Positions 44,349-53,123 are shown, counted from the stretch's first letter. The stretch is DNA of 64,000 bases from SAT2750 sp963581185 (GCA_963581185.1 CAUZOB010000001.1:1-64000), one strand, 5' to 3'. Program-made: numbers and translations. Notes: generated from the sequence alone by a model not told the origin.

Positions 44349-45317
44349 ATGCGACTGACATCCGTCCTCACTCCGATGTCCGATCAGAATCTGGCGTTAG
44401 CAGCCCAGCTGGGCGTGAGCCAGGTGACAATTCGAAACCTGGGGCTGGAACTGGAAGCCTGGCAGGCAGCCGCCGAGCGAGTGGCCAGCTTCGGACTCCA
44501 GCTTGGTGTGGTCGAGGATGCACTGGAAACCGAGGCCGTGATCATGGGCCAGCCAGGCCGTGATGACGAGATCGAGGGTATCCTCAAGCTGCTGGAAATC
44601 ATGTCCGAGGTCCAGCTGCCGATCCTCTGCTACAACTTCATGGCGGGTACCGACTGGGTCCGCACCTCTGTCGATGTACCGGAACGTGGCGGTGCCCGGG
44701 TGACCGGATTTGAGCTTTCCGAAATTGACCAGGCCGTCTCGCTGGATAATGCCTCTCGTCAGCTGGAACACAGTGAGATCTCGGCCGATCAGCTGTGGGA
44801 AAACCTGGCTTACTTTCTTGAGCGTGTCATTCCCAGGGCCGAGCAGCTGGGGATCGCCCTGGCCATGCATCCGGATGACCCGCCGCTGGATGTCTTCATG
44901 GGGCGGGCACGAATCATGAACAGCCTGGCGAACTTTCAGCGGCTGGTGGAGCTGGTTCCCAGTCCCAGTAACGGCATCTGTTTCTGCCAGGGTTCGTTTG
45001 CTGAGATCGGAGTCGATATCCCGGCTGCCATCAAGCAACTAGGGCCACACATTCGCTATGTCCACTTTCGCGATATCCGTGGAACCAGGGAGTCGTTTGT
45101 GGAGACTTTTCACGACAATGGCCCGACCGATATGCTGGCCGCCATGCAGGCTTACAAGGAGGTTGGTTTTGAGGGGCCAATTCGGCCCGACCATGTTCCA
45201 CAGCTGTGTGGAGAAGATGACGGCGAGCCAGGCTATACAATGCTCGGCCGGCTGTTCGCTTTTGGCTACATGCGCGGCTTGCTGGAAGCTGTAGGGGCAT
45301 CTGACTCCAGCAGATAG
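44349..45317 (+). CDS. UxuA-like mannonate dehydratase family protein
   Basis: 322 residues of TIM-barrel type. Diagnostic pieces: LPILCYNFMAGTDWVRTS (mannonate dehydratases have YNFMP.FDW.R), LGIALAMHPDDPPLDVFMGR (MAIHPDDPP in UxuA), NGICFCQGSFAEIG, and IRYVHFRDIRGTRESFVETF near residue 235. The His and Asp/Cys residues of the metal site are kept. It is shorter than E. coli UxuA (394 aa) and lacks part of its inserts, so it may act on a related sugar acid. In the canonical enzyme D-mannonate loses water to give 2-keto-3-deoxygluconate. The family is clear, the substrate less so. Confidence 0.82.
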   Translation: MRLTSVLTPMSDQNLALAAQLGVSQVTIRNLGLELEAWQAAAERVASFGLQLGVVEDALETEAVIMGQPGRDDEIEGILKLLEIMSEVQLPILCYNFMAGTDWVRTSVDVPERGGARVTGFELSEIDQAVSLDNASRQLEHSEISADQLWENLAYFLERVIPRAEQLGIALAMHPDDPPLDVFMGRARIMNSLANFQRLVELVPSPSNGICFCQGSFAEIGVDIPAAIKQLGPHIRYVHFRDIRGTRESFVETFHDNGPTDMLAAMQAYKEVGFEGPIRPDHVPQLCGEDDGEPGYTMLGRLFAFGYMRGLLEAVGASDSSR

Positions 45318-45362
45318 CTAGAGCACGATTGCTGTTGGAACGCACGAGGTTGCAGCGCCGGG

Positions 45363-46610
45363 TTACTGCAGCGGCTCAAGTTCCGCCGGCGCTTCGGCAG
45401 GCGGCGCAACTTGTTTCTCTTCCAGCAGCTTCTTGTCACGGATCAGCGCGACCAGCTGTTCGGTCACGACCACCAGCCCGGCCGGTTCGAAATGGATACC
45501 GTCCTGCATGAACAGGGGAGTTGATTTATCCAGCACGACCAGCGTGCTGGCCAGGTCCAGCAACTCGTGCGCACCCTCTGTGGCGACGTCCCTGGTCAAC
45601 TGAGCATACTCCTGGTGACGCCTGATGGCCGACGGTTTATCCGGTACAAAGTGCCGCTCGACCAGGTAATCCGGCACACCAGATTTCTCATGCGACGAAG
45701 GGCCGGTGATCAGCACCAGCGGTACTCCCTGGGTCCGGCAGAGCTTGCCGATCGTGGCCATGTTCTGGCGGTAGTCACTCGGCGGCACGCGCATCTTATC
45801 GGTAGGCATGTTGCCGGTGGAGGAGAATAGCTGGCTAATCAGATACCGTGCGCCCTGCCAGAGGCGACAGTTGTTATAGGCGGATGCCAGCAGGCTGTTA
45901 CTGCCACTGCTGGCTGGATCGATCTTCTTCTGGGCGTCGGTGGAGCCGTAGGCTTGCCAGTGGTCATTCCAGCCGAACCAGGCGACCACCAGGTCTGGTT
46001 CCAGTTGCTCGAGGTATTTCTCAGCCAGCACGCGGCCCTGGTGTGAAGAATAGCCAGCGGCAGCCAGCATCACGCAATCCACCTGCTCGTCGCCCTGTTG
46101 GTTGAGGCTGGCTTCGACAAACTGGTGAAATCCCTGCTCGGTGCAGGAGTCGCCGAGGAACACGATTCGACGCACCCGGGCTGGCTTGGGTGTGATCGGC
46201 TCATCGTCCTGGAACCCGTACGAGTTGATACCGGCCTGGCCTTCAGGGTAAACCCAGAAGAGGTCCTTATCGGGTGCCAGGGTGATGAATGTATCGGGCC
46301 GAGGATATCCGAACTCAATTCCCGACTGGTAGCGAAAACCTGTTACCCGCAGCGACAGCTCGGGCACAATCACCAGCATATTGAGGATGGCAAGTAGCAG
46401 GACCCAGCGGTAGGGCATGCTCAAGCGGGCCAGCCGCGTAGTCAGCCAGCCCAGCACGGGGATAGCCAGGGCAGCTCCGCCGGCCACCAGCGCCCATCGC
46501 GATCCGCCGGTACGTTGCCAGAGGATGACCAGCGCCAGCAGGCTGGTGGCTGCCAGCGAGATGCCCAGCAGGGCTTTTACGAACCATTCGTCTCGTCGCC
46601 GCAAGTCCAT
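45363..46610 (-). CDS. membrane-anchored SGNH-hydrolase-like protein
   Basis: 415 residues. Three hydrophobic segments lie in the first ~90 residues (about 12-30, 38-55, 68-90). The remainder has SGNH/GDSL blocks: IVFLGDSCTEQGFHQF (nucleophile Ser in GDS), VVAWFGWNDHWQAYG (block III, GxND), and FMQDGIHFEPAGLVVV (block V, DxxH). So it is a lipase/acylhydrolase-fold enzyme held in the inner membrane with its catalytic part probably facing the periplasm, like enzymes that remove acyl groups from exported polysaccharides. The Pro/Ala/Glu-rich tail is probably unstructured. It is divergent from the MFS gene at 46761. Confidence 0.82.
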   Translation of the reverse strand: MDLRRRDEWFVKALLGISLAATSLLALVILWQRTGGSRWALVAGGAALAIPVLGWLTTRLARLSMPYRWVLLLAILNMLVIVPELSLRVTGFRYQSGIEFGYPRPDTFITLAPDKDLFWVYPEGQAGINSYGFQDDEPITPKPARVRRIVFLGDSCTEQGFHQFVEASLNQQGDEQVDCVMLAAAGYSSHQGRVLAEKYLEQLEPDLVVAWFGWNDHWQAYGSTDAQKKIDPASSGSNSLLASAYNNCRLWQGARYLISQLFSSTGNMPTDKMRVPPSDYRQNMATIGKLCRTQGVPLVLITGPSSHEKSGVPDYLVERHFVPDKPSAIRRHQEYAQLTRDVATEGAHELLDLASTLVVLDKSTPLFMQDGIHFEPAGLVVVTEQLVALIRDKKLLEEKQVAPPAEAPAELEPLQ

Positions 46611-46760
46611 GATGATCAGATCTTACACGCTGGGCCGACAATCGTCTTTAGCGATTGGTTTGCAGCGGGCATGCATGGACAGTCCCCGATCTCTGCTTAT
46701 ACTCAGTTCTTTCCGGTCCGAGAGGTCAAATTTCCCTCGGGTCCCCCCTGCCGACCGATC

Positions 46761-48053
46761 ATGGGATCGGCATCTGTCCTGCCAGGTTCGCTGATTGTGA
46801 TTAATAACGAGGAGCTTCCCGGGCGGCTCTACGATCGCACGTTCTTGATTGCCGTCCTCAGCCAGATGGGCTTTGTGCTGGGCAATACGCTGATGACCCA
46901 TTACGGTCGATGGATCGAATACCTGGGAGGCGATGCTGCTCAGGTTGGTTGGGTGATGGGACTGGGTGCCGCCTCGGCGGTCATCTGCCGACCCTGGCTG
47001 GGTCAGCTCATTAACCGATTGGGTCCACGTACGACCTGGGCTATTGGCTATGTCCTGTTTGCCATCGGGGTCGTCCCCAACATGCTGATTTCCGATGGCT
47101 TGCTGGATCAGGGAATGGGGATTTCCCTCTACCTGTTTCGTGCCTGCATGGCACTTGGTGCTGCCTTTGTCTTCACCAGCAGCCTGACCTATGTCACTCA
47201 CCTGGCGCCGCGCCACCGACGCACCGAGGTGATCGGCATTCTCGGAATTGCCGGCTTCGTCGGCATGATGATCGGCCCCTTTGTTGGCGACATGTTGCTG
47301 GACAGGCCGGATCGGGACCGTGGCGACTTTGCGATCCTGTTCCTGGCTGCTGGCAGTGCGGTTGTGATTCCGCTGCTGTTGCTTCTGTTTCTACCAAGGC
47401 CGGAAAAGACCCGCGTCGAACAGAGCGGTGGGTTGGTCCAGTTCGTTCGCTTGTGCCGACGCTACTGGCCCGGCCCGGTCGTACTGGTCTGCCTGGCTTT
47501 CGGTTTCTGCATGACCGTACCCTTTGTCTTCCTGCCAACGTTTGTTGACCAGCGCGGGATCACATTGGGGAGCTGGTCGACGATCGGTGTCTTCTTCTGG
47601 GTCTACTCGTGCTGGGGAATTTTTCTGCGAGTCGTCTTTCGACGCTTGCCTGAGCGAATCGGTCGCCACAATGTGCTTTACGCCGGCCTGACAGCGATGG
47701 TGCTGGCAATGCTGATGTACTACCGGATTGATCCGGAACGACCCTGGACATTTCTGCTGGCTGCCTGGATGGGCGGTACCGGACACGGGCTGCTCTTTCA
47801 CACAGCGGTCTCTTTGACCATTGACGCCTTTCCCTCCGAAGTCCGCGGTACGGGAACGGCCCTGGCAACCATGTTCATCGACCTCGGTATGGTGGGCGGA
47901 CCACCGGTGCTGGGCATCATTGCCAAGCGAACGGGTTACCAGGAGATGTTCCTCGTGATCGGAGCTGTGGTGGCCGTGATTGGCATCTTCTACGCCTGCT
48001 GGCGGAGATTCGGTCGCCATCACGATCGTTCGGTGTCCCCGTCCAATGGGTAA
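46761..48053 (+). CDS. MFS transporter
   Basis: 430 residues from the ATG at 46761; the frame opens earlier (46515), but the upstream part lies over the divergent gene at 46610. A GTG at 46797 is another possible start. There are about twelve helices, with MFS features GRWIEYLGGDAAQVGWVMGL, RPWLGQLINRLGPRTTWAIG (loop 2-3) and RGTGTALATMFIDLGMVGGP. Substrate class is not evident. Its 3' end overlaps the M81 gene by 34 bp (48020-48053). Confidence 0.83.
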   Translation: MGSASVLPGSLIVINNEELPGRLYDRTFLIAVLSQMGFVLGNTLMTHYGRWIEYLGGDAAQVGWVMGLGAASAVICRPWLGQLINRLGPRTTWAIGYVLFAIGVVPNMLISDGLLDQGMGISLYLFRACMALGAAFVFTSSLTYVTHLAPRHRRTEVIGILGIAGFVGMMIGPFVGDMLLDRPDRDRGDFAILFLAAGSAVVIPLLLLLFLPRPEKTRVEQSGGLVQFVRLCRRYWPGPVVLVCLAFGFCMTVPFVFLPTFVDQRGITLGSWSTIGVFFWVYSCWGIFLRVVFRRLPERIGRHNVLYAGLTAMVLAMLMYYRIDPERPWTFLLAAWMGGTGHGLLFHTAVSLTIDAFPSEVRGTGTALATMFIDLGMVGGPPVLGIIAKRTGYQEMFLVIGAVVAVIGIFYACWRRFGRHHDRSVSPSNG

Positions 48054-49510
48054 ACCGGTCGCCGCAGCTTGTGGTACTCAAAGCAGCTGAAGTCGGGTCG
48101 GTGAATACCTGGCGTGTCGCCATCGACGATCAGGCTGGCCAGTGGTCCAATGTCGGCACGAAAATGTACCGCACTCTTGAGTACCAACAGTTGCAGCGCT
48201 GTCGGATCGATGTCGACCGTTTCCAGCATGGCGCGGTCGATCAACTGGCGCCGCAGGCTGGTGGTCAGAACCTCCACTCCACCGATCCTCAGTAGCGCGG
48301 TGTTTCCAAGCGTGTCGGCAAGTCCCTGGGCCATCGCTCCATGGAAGCGGAAATCACCGTCGCTTAAACGCAGCACCTCGGCCCTCAGCTGTAATGGCTG
48401 ACCGTGCCGGTCGTCGGTCTTGCCACCAAGCGTCACGTCGATCGTTGCTCCCTCGCCTGCCTCGACCGCTTGCTGGACCGTTTCCGGATCGAACAGGCAC
48501 CCCACCACGGCCGATGGACAATCGGCTTTGATGAGAGCTGCCAGGGCCACGGTGCCGTCGCAGGGAGCACCGCCGCCGGGGTTATCTGAACCGTCGGCAA
48601 AGATCACCAGCCCCTCCTGCTGCTGGCTCAGTTGAATTGCTCGCTCAATCGTAGTCAGCTGTGGTTGCAGGTTATCTCGCGCCTGCCAGAGTATCGTTGC
48701 CAGCCGCTCGACAGCCTCCTCGGCCTGCTGAAGATCGCCATCCGCAGTTGCCAGCACGGTTACTCCCATGTCGCGAATGTCGGCAAAGGGAAAGCCCATC
48801 GCGATCGTGGCGGTCAGTATTCCCGCTTCCGCTTCGAGTGCATGCAATTGAGCGACGATGTCCTGCATCGGCTGGCGCAGCGTGCACTGCATGGGGGGCA
48901 TTGTCAGCAGTGGCAACTGGCGATAGGCCTGCTGAGGTTGCACCTCGCCTCGCACGATCCGGCTGATCAGCTCGGCAGCTTCCTCCCCTCGCTCCCGCAT
49001 GTCGACGTGGGGGTAAGTGTCATAGCCAATAATAACGGTCGCCCGTTCGGCCAGCGCAGGGGAGATATTGGCGTGCAGGTCGAGTGTCACCACGATGGGA
49101 ATATCGTCGGGCACCAGTTCACGCACACGCCGTACAATCTCAGCTTCGGCGTCCTCGTATTCTTCTGTCACCATGGCACCATGCAGGTCCAGCAGGATTC
49201 CATCGGCTGGCAGCTCGGCAGCGATCCGCGATGTCAACAGCTCACAGAGCTGGTCAAAAGTCTGCCTGGCAACCATGCCGGACGGATAGGCACGGGTATT
49301 GAGCACCGGGACGAGTTCAAAGCCCACTCGCTCGGCGGCTGCAAGATAACCGCCGTGGATCGTGCCGGTATCGCTGTATCGCTCGATCACCGTGTCGTGA
49401 CCAGCGAGTTGATCGCCAGCGTGACTGTCGCGGATGAAGTCGGCGAGCGTCGTCATGCCCTCGGCAAAAGTGTTGGTCTCGTGTTGAATGCCGCCACTGA
49501 TTATTCGCAT
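48020..49510 (-). CDS. M81 family metallopeptidase-like protein (MlrC/microcystinase C-like)
   Basis: 496 residues starting MRIISGGIQHETNTFAEG, the standard MlrC opening with the metal-binding HETNTF. Further blocks: DGILLDLHGAMVTEEYEDAE, IPIVVTLDLHANISPALAE, VIIGYDTYPHVDMRERGEEA, and IFADGSDNPGGGAPCDGT near residue 305. MlrC was found as the last enzyme of microcystin breakdown, but most members have unknown peptide or amide substrates. It is probably cytoplasmic. It is divergent from the tdk promoter region. Confidence 0.92.
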   Translation of the reverse strand: MRIISGGIQHETNTFAEGMTTLADFIRDSHAGDQLAGHDTVIERYSDTGTIHGGYLAAAERVGFELVPVLNTRAYPSGMVARQTFDQLCELLTSRIAAELPADGILLDLHGAMVTEEYEDAEAEIVRRVRELVPDDIPIVVTLDLHANISPALAERATVIIGYDTYPHVDMRERGEEAAELISRIVRGEVQPQQAYRQLPLLTMPPMQCTLRQPMQDIVAQLHALEAEAGILTATIAMGFPFADIRDMGVTVLATADGDLQQAEEAVERLATILWQARDNLQPQLTTIERAIQLSQQQEGLVIFADGSDNPGGGAPCDGTVALAALIKADCPSAVVGCLFDPETVQQAVEAGEGATIDVTLGGKTDDRHGQPLQLRAEVLRLSDGDFRFHGAMAQGLADTLGNTALLRIGGVEVLTTSLRRQLIDRAMLETVDIDPTALQLLVLKSAVHFRADIGPLASLIVDGDTPGIHRPDFSCFEYHKLRRPVYPLDGDTERS

Positions 49511-49551
49511 CGATTCACCTGCTCCTGATTCTAGTCCGGCCTGCCGGGAGT

Positions 49552-49581
49552 TTGTGTCAGAGGGAAGTGCTACAGTACAAT
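49552..49581 (+). promoter_or_regulatory. possible sigma-70 promoter for tdk
   Basis: TTGTGT at 49552-49557 and TACAAT at 49576-49581 are separated by 18 bases, close to the -35/-10 consensus. They lie 113 bases before the tdk ATG. The match is by eye only. Confidence 0.4.
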
Positions 49582-49694
49582 GTCGCCCGCCGATCGTCAG
49601 GTCCTGAGAATTGTGACCGATCAGGATTCAATCTTCCAGTTGTGGCTGGACCTGGTACCGGTCGGAAGCCCCAAGCCTGGATCACGTGGTCGCG

Positions 49695-50327
49695 ATGGCC
49701 AAGCTGTACTTTTATTACTCCGCGATGAATGCCGGCAAGTCAACGACCTTGCTGCAGTCTAGCTATAACTATCGCGAACGCGGTATGCGCACAATCGTGC
49801 TGGTTCCGGACCTGGACACGCGAGAAGATTCGACCAGGGTGACATCCCGGATCGGCCTCTCGACTCCCGCTACCACATTCCACCTTGCCGATGACCTGTT
49901 CCAGATTGTCGAGCAGCAGCACAATGACCAGCCACTCGATTGCGTACTGGTTGATGAAGCACAGTTTCTGACCCGCCCGCAAGTACTCCAGCTCTCCGAC
50001 CTGGTGGATCGACTGGATATACCGGTGCTGGCTTACGGCCTGCGAACAGATTTCCAAGGAAAGCTTTTTGAGGGAAGTGAACAATTGCTGGCTTGGGCCG
50101 ATAACCTGGTGGAAATCAAGACGATCTGTCACTGCGGCCGCAAGGCGACGATGGTCCTGCGCACCGACAGTGAAGGCCAGGTGATCAAGGAAGGTGCCCA
50201 GATCCGGATCGGGGGCAATGAACTTTATGTCTCGGTCTGCCGCCGGCACTTCAAGGAAGGCATGGCCCAGCGAAGAACTGATGAACTGCAATTCGAGGAT
50301 TTTGAGAGCGTGGAGGAACCAACATGA
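49695..50327 (+). CDS. tdk: thymidine kinase
   Basis: 210 residues from the ATG at 49695; three extra codons upstream begin at a GTG. The type II (TK1-like) enzyme features are complete: the P-loop SAMNAGKST (9-17), catalytic Glu88 in LVDEAQFL, the lasso region, and four zinc ligands C145, C147, C182 and H185, at the same positions as in E. coli Tdk. It phosphorylates thymidine to dTMP with ATP in the salvage pathway. The sequence looks strikingly like gamma-proteobacterial Tdk (for example LYFYYSAMNAGKST and QSSYNYRERGMRT), which hints at transfer. Its stop overlaps the start of the following quinoprotein gene by 4 bp. Confidence 0.97.
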   Translation: MAKLYFYYSAMNAGKSTTLLQSSYNYRERGMRTIVLVPDLDTREDSTRVTSRIGLSTPATTFHLADDLFQIVEQQHNDQPLDCVLVDEAQFLTRPQVLQLSDLVDRLDIPVLAYGLRTDFQGKLFEGSEQLLAWADNLVEIKTICHCGRKATMVLRTDSEGQVIKEGAQIRIGGNELYVSVCRRHFKEGMAQRRTDELQFEDFESVEEPT

Positions 50328-51601
50328 CGAACGCAGGACTTTGGCGAGGGATCCCTGGATTGTGCCTGGCATTACTGCTCTGTAGCTCTGCTGACGCTCT
50401 GCTGGCGGCAGAACCGGCCGGCAGCTGGCCCCAGTTCCTGGGACCGACACGGAATGGCATCTCCAGCGAGACTGGCTTGATCGATAGCTGGCCGGCGGGT
50501 GGACTCAAACAGGCCTGGCGGGTCAAGGGAGGCGTGGGGATGTCCGGCATCGCCGTGGCCGATGGAAAAGCGATCACGATGGTCCAGCGTGATGGCCGCC
50601 AACTGGTCATTGCGCTCGACGCTGGAAACGGAAAGTTGCTCTGGCAGACTGCTGTGGGGGCCGCTTTTCAGAATCCCATGGGACATGGCCCGCGGGCGAC
50701 ACCAACGATCGCCGCCGGACTGGTCCATGTTTTCACCGGGGATGGGCATACCGCCACGCTGGCATTGGCCGATGGCACGCTCCAGTGGCAGCATGACAGT
50801 CTCAAGGGACTCGGCGGACGTGTGGCCGATTACGGTATGGTCTGCTCGCCGCTGGTGGATGGCAACAACGTGATTGTGACCGTTGGAGCCCAGGCCGGTA
50901 CGGTGGTCGCCTACGATACGAAAACCGGTAAGCCTCAATGGTCCTCGGGCCAGGGGGATTCGGCAGGCTACTCGTCGCCGGTTGTTATCAAGCTGGCTGG
51001 CAAGCGGCAACTGGTGACGTTCAATGGCCAGGCCCTGATCGGTACCGATCCGGCCAATGGGAACCTGCTCTGGCGATACGAGTACAAGACCGACTACGAC
51101 TGCAATATCATGACCCCACTGTCGGTCAAAGGGCAGGTCTTTATCTCCGCGGGTGAAAACCATGGCAGCACTTTGCTGTCGGTGGTAGAGGAGAATGGCA
51201 AGTACCAGCTGAAGGAGACCTGGGAATCGCTCGGCGTCCAGAGCGTGTTGCGCTGCGAATGGCAGACGCCAATCCAGCTGGGCGGCTATCTTTACGGCTT
51301 TGATAACGTCGGCGGAGCTGGTCCGATATCCCACCTCACTTGTATTGAAGCTGCCACCGGCCGTCGCGTCTGGCAGCAGACGCGGTTCGGGAAAGGCAAC
51401 ATGATCGCTGCCGATGGCAAGCTGATCATGACAACGCTTAAAGGGGAACTGGTAATCGTCAAGGCGAGCCACCAGGGGTTTGAAGAGCTGGGTCGCCAGC
51501 AGGCACTGGATCGAACCCGTCAGGCTCCCAGCCTGGCCGGCGGACTGCTGTATGTCCGTGATGACCAGGAGATCGCCTGCTTCGATCTCCGCAAACAGTA
51601 A
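50324..51601 (+). CDS. secreted PQQ-like beta-propeller protein
   Basis: 425 residues with a signal peptide (LWRGIPGLCLALLLCSSADAL). The body is a PQQ-type propeller: WPQFLGPTRNGISSETGL (the planctomycete WPQFRG start), LLWQTAVGAAF, VVAYDTKTGKPQWSSG, and WRYEYKTDYDCNIMTP. No cofactor residues can be confirmed, and many members are binding or assembly proteins related to BamB and not dehydrogenases. The ATG overlaps the tdk stop (ATGA, 50324-50327), so translation is coupled although functions seem unrelated. The SDR gene follows after 40 bp. Confidence 0.88.
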   Translation: MTNAGLWRGIPGLCLALLLCSSADALLAAEPAGSWPQFLGPTRNGISSETGLIDSWPAGGLKQAWRVKGGVGMSGIAVADGKAITMVQRDGRQLVIALDAGNGKLLWQTAVGAAFQNPMGHGPRATPTIAAGLVHVFTGDGHTATLALADGTLQWQHDSLKGLGGRVADYGMVCSPLVDGNNVIVTVGAQAGTVVAYDTKTGKPQWSSGQGDSAGYSSPVVIKLAGKRQLVTFNGQALIGTDPANGNLLWRYEYKTDYDCNIMTPLSVKGQVFISAGENHGSTLLSVVEENGKYQLKETWESLGVQSVLRCEWQTPIQLGGYLYGFDNVGGAGPISHLTCIEAATGRRVWQQTRFGKGNMIAADGKLIMTTLKGELVIVKASHQGFEELGRQQALDRTRQAPSLAGGLLYVRDDQEIACFDLRKQ

Positions 51602-51641
51602 GCTGTCGAACGATAGACAATCTTGAGCCGCGAGCTACCTG

Positions 51642-52427
51642 ATGTTTTCACTGGCTGGACATAGCGCCCTGATCACAGGATCGACCAAGGGAGTTGGCTT
51701 GGCGATTGCCCGCTCGCTGGCTCAAGCGGGCGCCGATATCGTGCTGAATTGTCGCCAGGATGGCGAGCAGGCTCAGCAGGCACTGGAACTCTGCCGGGCC
51801 GAAGGAGTAAAAGCTGAACTGGTGACGGCTGACCTGTCTGGTGACACGTCGGTCTGCGTGCAGCAGTTGTATAGCGCAGCACTCGAGGCCAACCCGGGAA
51901 TTGACCTGCTGGTCAACAACGCCGGGACCTATATCGATAAACCATTCCTCGATATGGACCTCGAAACGTTCGATTACACGATGCGACTGAATGTCTACGC
52001 CAGTTACTTTCTCACCCAGGCTTTCGCGCGGCACTGGGTTGAAAATAAAGTGGCCGGTCGAGTGTTACTGATCGGCTCGATCAATGGCCAATTGGCAGAA
52101 CAGGTTCATACCGCCTACGACACCTCCAAGGGGGCAGTCGCGATGATGGTCAAATCGCTCTGCGTGTCGCTGGCTCCACTCAATATCCGGGTCAACGGCC
52201 TGGCACCCGGACTTGTCTACACGCCACTCACAGCCCCGGCACTGGATGATCCGGAATTCATGAAGTGGATGCAGTTGCACACGCCCAGCCAGCAGGTGCC
52301 AGGTCCCGAAGTCTGCGGCGAGGGAGCGGTTTATTTGCTGAGTGATGAGGCCCTGCACGTGCATGGGCAGATGCTGATGGTGGATGGTGGCATGAGCTCC
52401 TGGCAGCAGCCGGATCCTCCAGGTTAG
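51642..52427 (+). CDS. SDR-family oxidoreductase
   Basis: 261 residues of the classical short-chain dehydrogenase type. The NAD(P) motif is ITGSTKGVGLAIA (Gly pattern TGxxxGxG), followed by LLVNNAGTY (NNAG), the catalytic Ser in LLIGSINGQL, and YDTSK (Tyr-x-x-x-Lys). The C-terminus ends with MLMVDGGMSSW, typical of FabG/gluconate-dehydrogenase-like members. It reduces or oxidises a keto or hydroxy group; the substrate is not known. The selenoprotein gene follows after 111 bp that contain a stem-loop. Confidence 0.92.
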   Translation: MFSLAGHSALITGSTKGVGLAIARSLAQAGADIVLNCRQDGEQAQQALELCRAEGVKAELVTADLSGDTSVCVQQLYSAALEANPGIDLLVNNAGTYIDKPFLDMDLETFDYTMRLNVYASYFLTQAFARHWVENKVAGRVLLIGSINGQLAEQVHTAYDTSKGAVAMMVKSLCVSLAPLNIRVNGLAPGLVYTPLTAPALDDPEFMKWMQLHTPSQQVPGPEVCGEGAVYLLSDEALHVHGQMLMVDGGMSSWQQPDPPG

Positions 52428-52447
52428 AAGGTCGTGGTTAAGTACAA

Positions 52448-52501
52448 CCGGGCTCAATCCCTGGGCAGTTCGACGGAGGAGAGCGTAACAGGGTTGAGCG
52501 G
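52448..52501 (+). terminator. stem-loop between SDR and peroxiredoxin-like genes, possible terminator
   Basis: CCG at 52448-52450 and CTCAATCCCTG at 52453-52463 pair with CAGGGTTGAG at 52489-52498 and CGG at 52499-52501, giving a 13-bp imperfect stem with small bulges and a 25-base loop. A GGGTTTTTG stretch lies 12 bases later. It may end the SDR transcript or form a leader structure for the next gene; both are open. Confidence 0.4.
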
Positions 52502-52538
52502 CGGATCGTAATGGGTTTTTGATGCAAAGGGAGCAATC

Positions 52539-53063
52539 ATGAAATCGGGCGATAAGGCACCGCAGCTGACGCTGCTGGATTCAGAGAATCAGCCGGTTGA
52601 GTTGGCTTCATTGTGGCAGCAACAGTCGCTGGCGCTGTACTTCACACGCCACCTTGGCTGAGTTTTCTGTCGTGAGCAGATCGTGGATCTGCGACGTGCC
52701 GCCGACGACTACGCGCGAGCAAATATTGCCATGGCCATCGTGATGATGGGTGCTGTCGAGAAAGTTGCTGCAATCAAGGAAAAATTCAAGGTGCCTTTCA
52801 TCTGCCTGGCGGATCCGGAACAGGAAACCTACAGGGCATTTGAGATTCCTCGAGGTGGGCTCCTGTCGATTGCTGGTCCACGAATCTGGCTGGCCGGACT
52901 GAGGGCCTTGTTTCGTGGCGGTATGGGCCGGCCCGGTCCCGACGTCCACCAGATGCACGCTGCGGTGGTGATTGACACGGGTGGCATCGTGCAGCTGGTG
53001 CACTACCCGCGCAATTCGGCCGACCATGTGAGTTTCCAACAAGTAGTGGCAACGCTCGGTTAA
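52539..53063 (+). CDS. peroxiredoxin-like (AhpC/TSA_2, SelL-related) protein with in-frame TGA, candidate selenoprotein
   Basis: The ATG at 52539 has a GGAG 7 bases upstream. The frame runs to TAA at 53063 and is broken only by TGA at codon 41 (52659-52661). Reading TGA as Sec gives 174 residues with YFTRHLG-U-VFCREQ around it. In the Prx-like/AhpC-TSA_2 family this place is RHxGCxFCRE, so U41 replaces the first Cys of the redox pair (U41, C44; UxxC). The rest fits the thioredoxin-like fold (VPFICLADPEQETYRAFEI, AAVVIDTGGIVQLVHY). A SECIS-like hairpin begins 7 bases after the TGA, with its apical loop 21 bases after it. SelL and bacterial relatives are known to use Sec here. A plain pseudogene is the alternative, but stop position and hairpin argue against it. 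Confidence 0.85.
52669..52695 (+). promoter_or_regulatory. candidate bacterial SECIS element
   Basis: GCAGATC (52676-52682) pairs with GATCTGC (52686-52692) around the three-base loop GTG; GTC (52669-52671) pairs with GAC (52693-52695), leaving a four-base bulge on the 5' side. The loop starts with G and lies 21 bases after the TGA, within the 16-37 base range known for bacterial SECIS hairpins read by SelB. It is inside the coding sequence, as required in bacteria. Confidence 0.7.
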
Positions 53064-53123
53064 CTCCATCACAATGTGGAGGCTCACTGGCGTTTCCAGA
53101 AGATCCCCGATTCCCGCCCTGGC

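Noticed and set aside
49580..49762. 60-codon plus-strand frame before tdk
   Set aside because: It overlaps the start of tdk in another frame and has no ribosome-binding site or family features. It is probably leader sequence.
52683..53063. Plus-strand frame starting inside the peroxiredoxin-like gene
   Set aside because: This is only the part after the TGA. The protein homology continues upstream through the TGA to the ATG at 52539, so the internal start is artificial.
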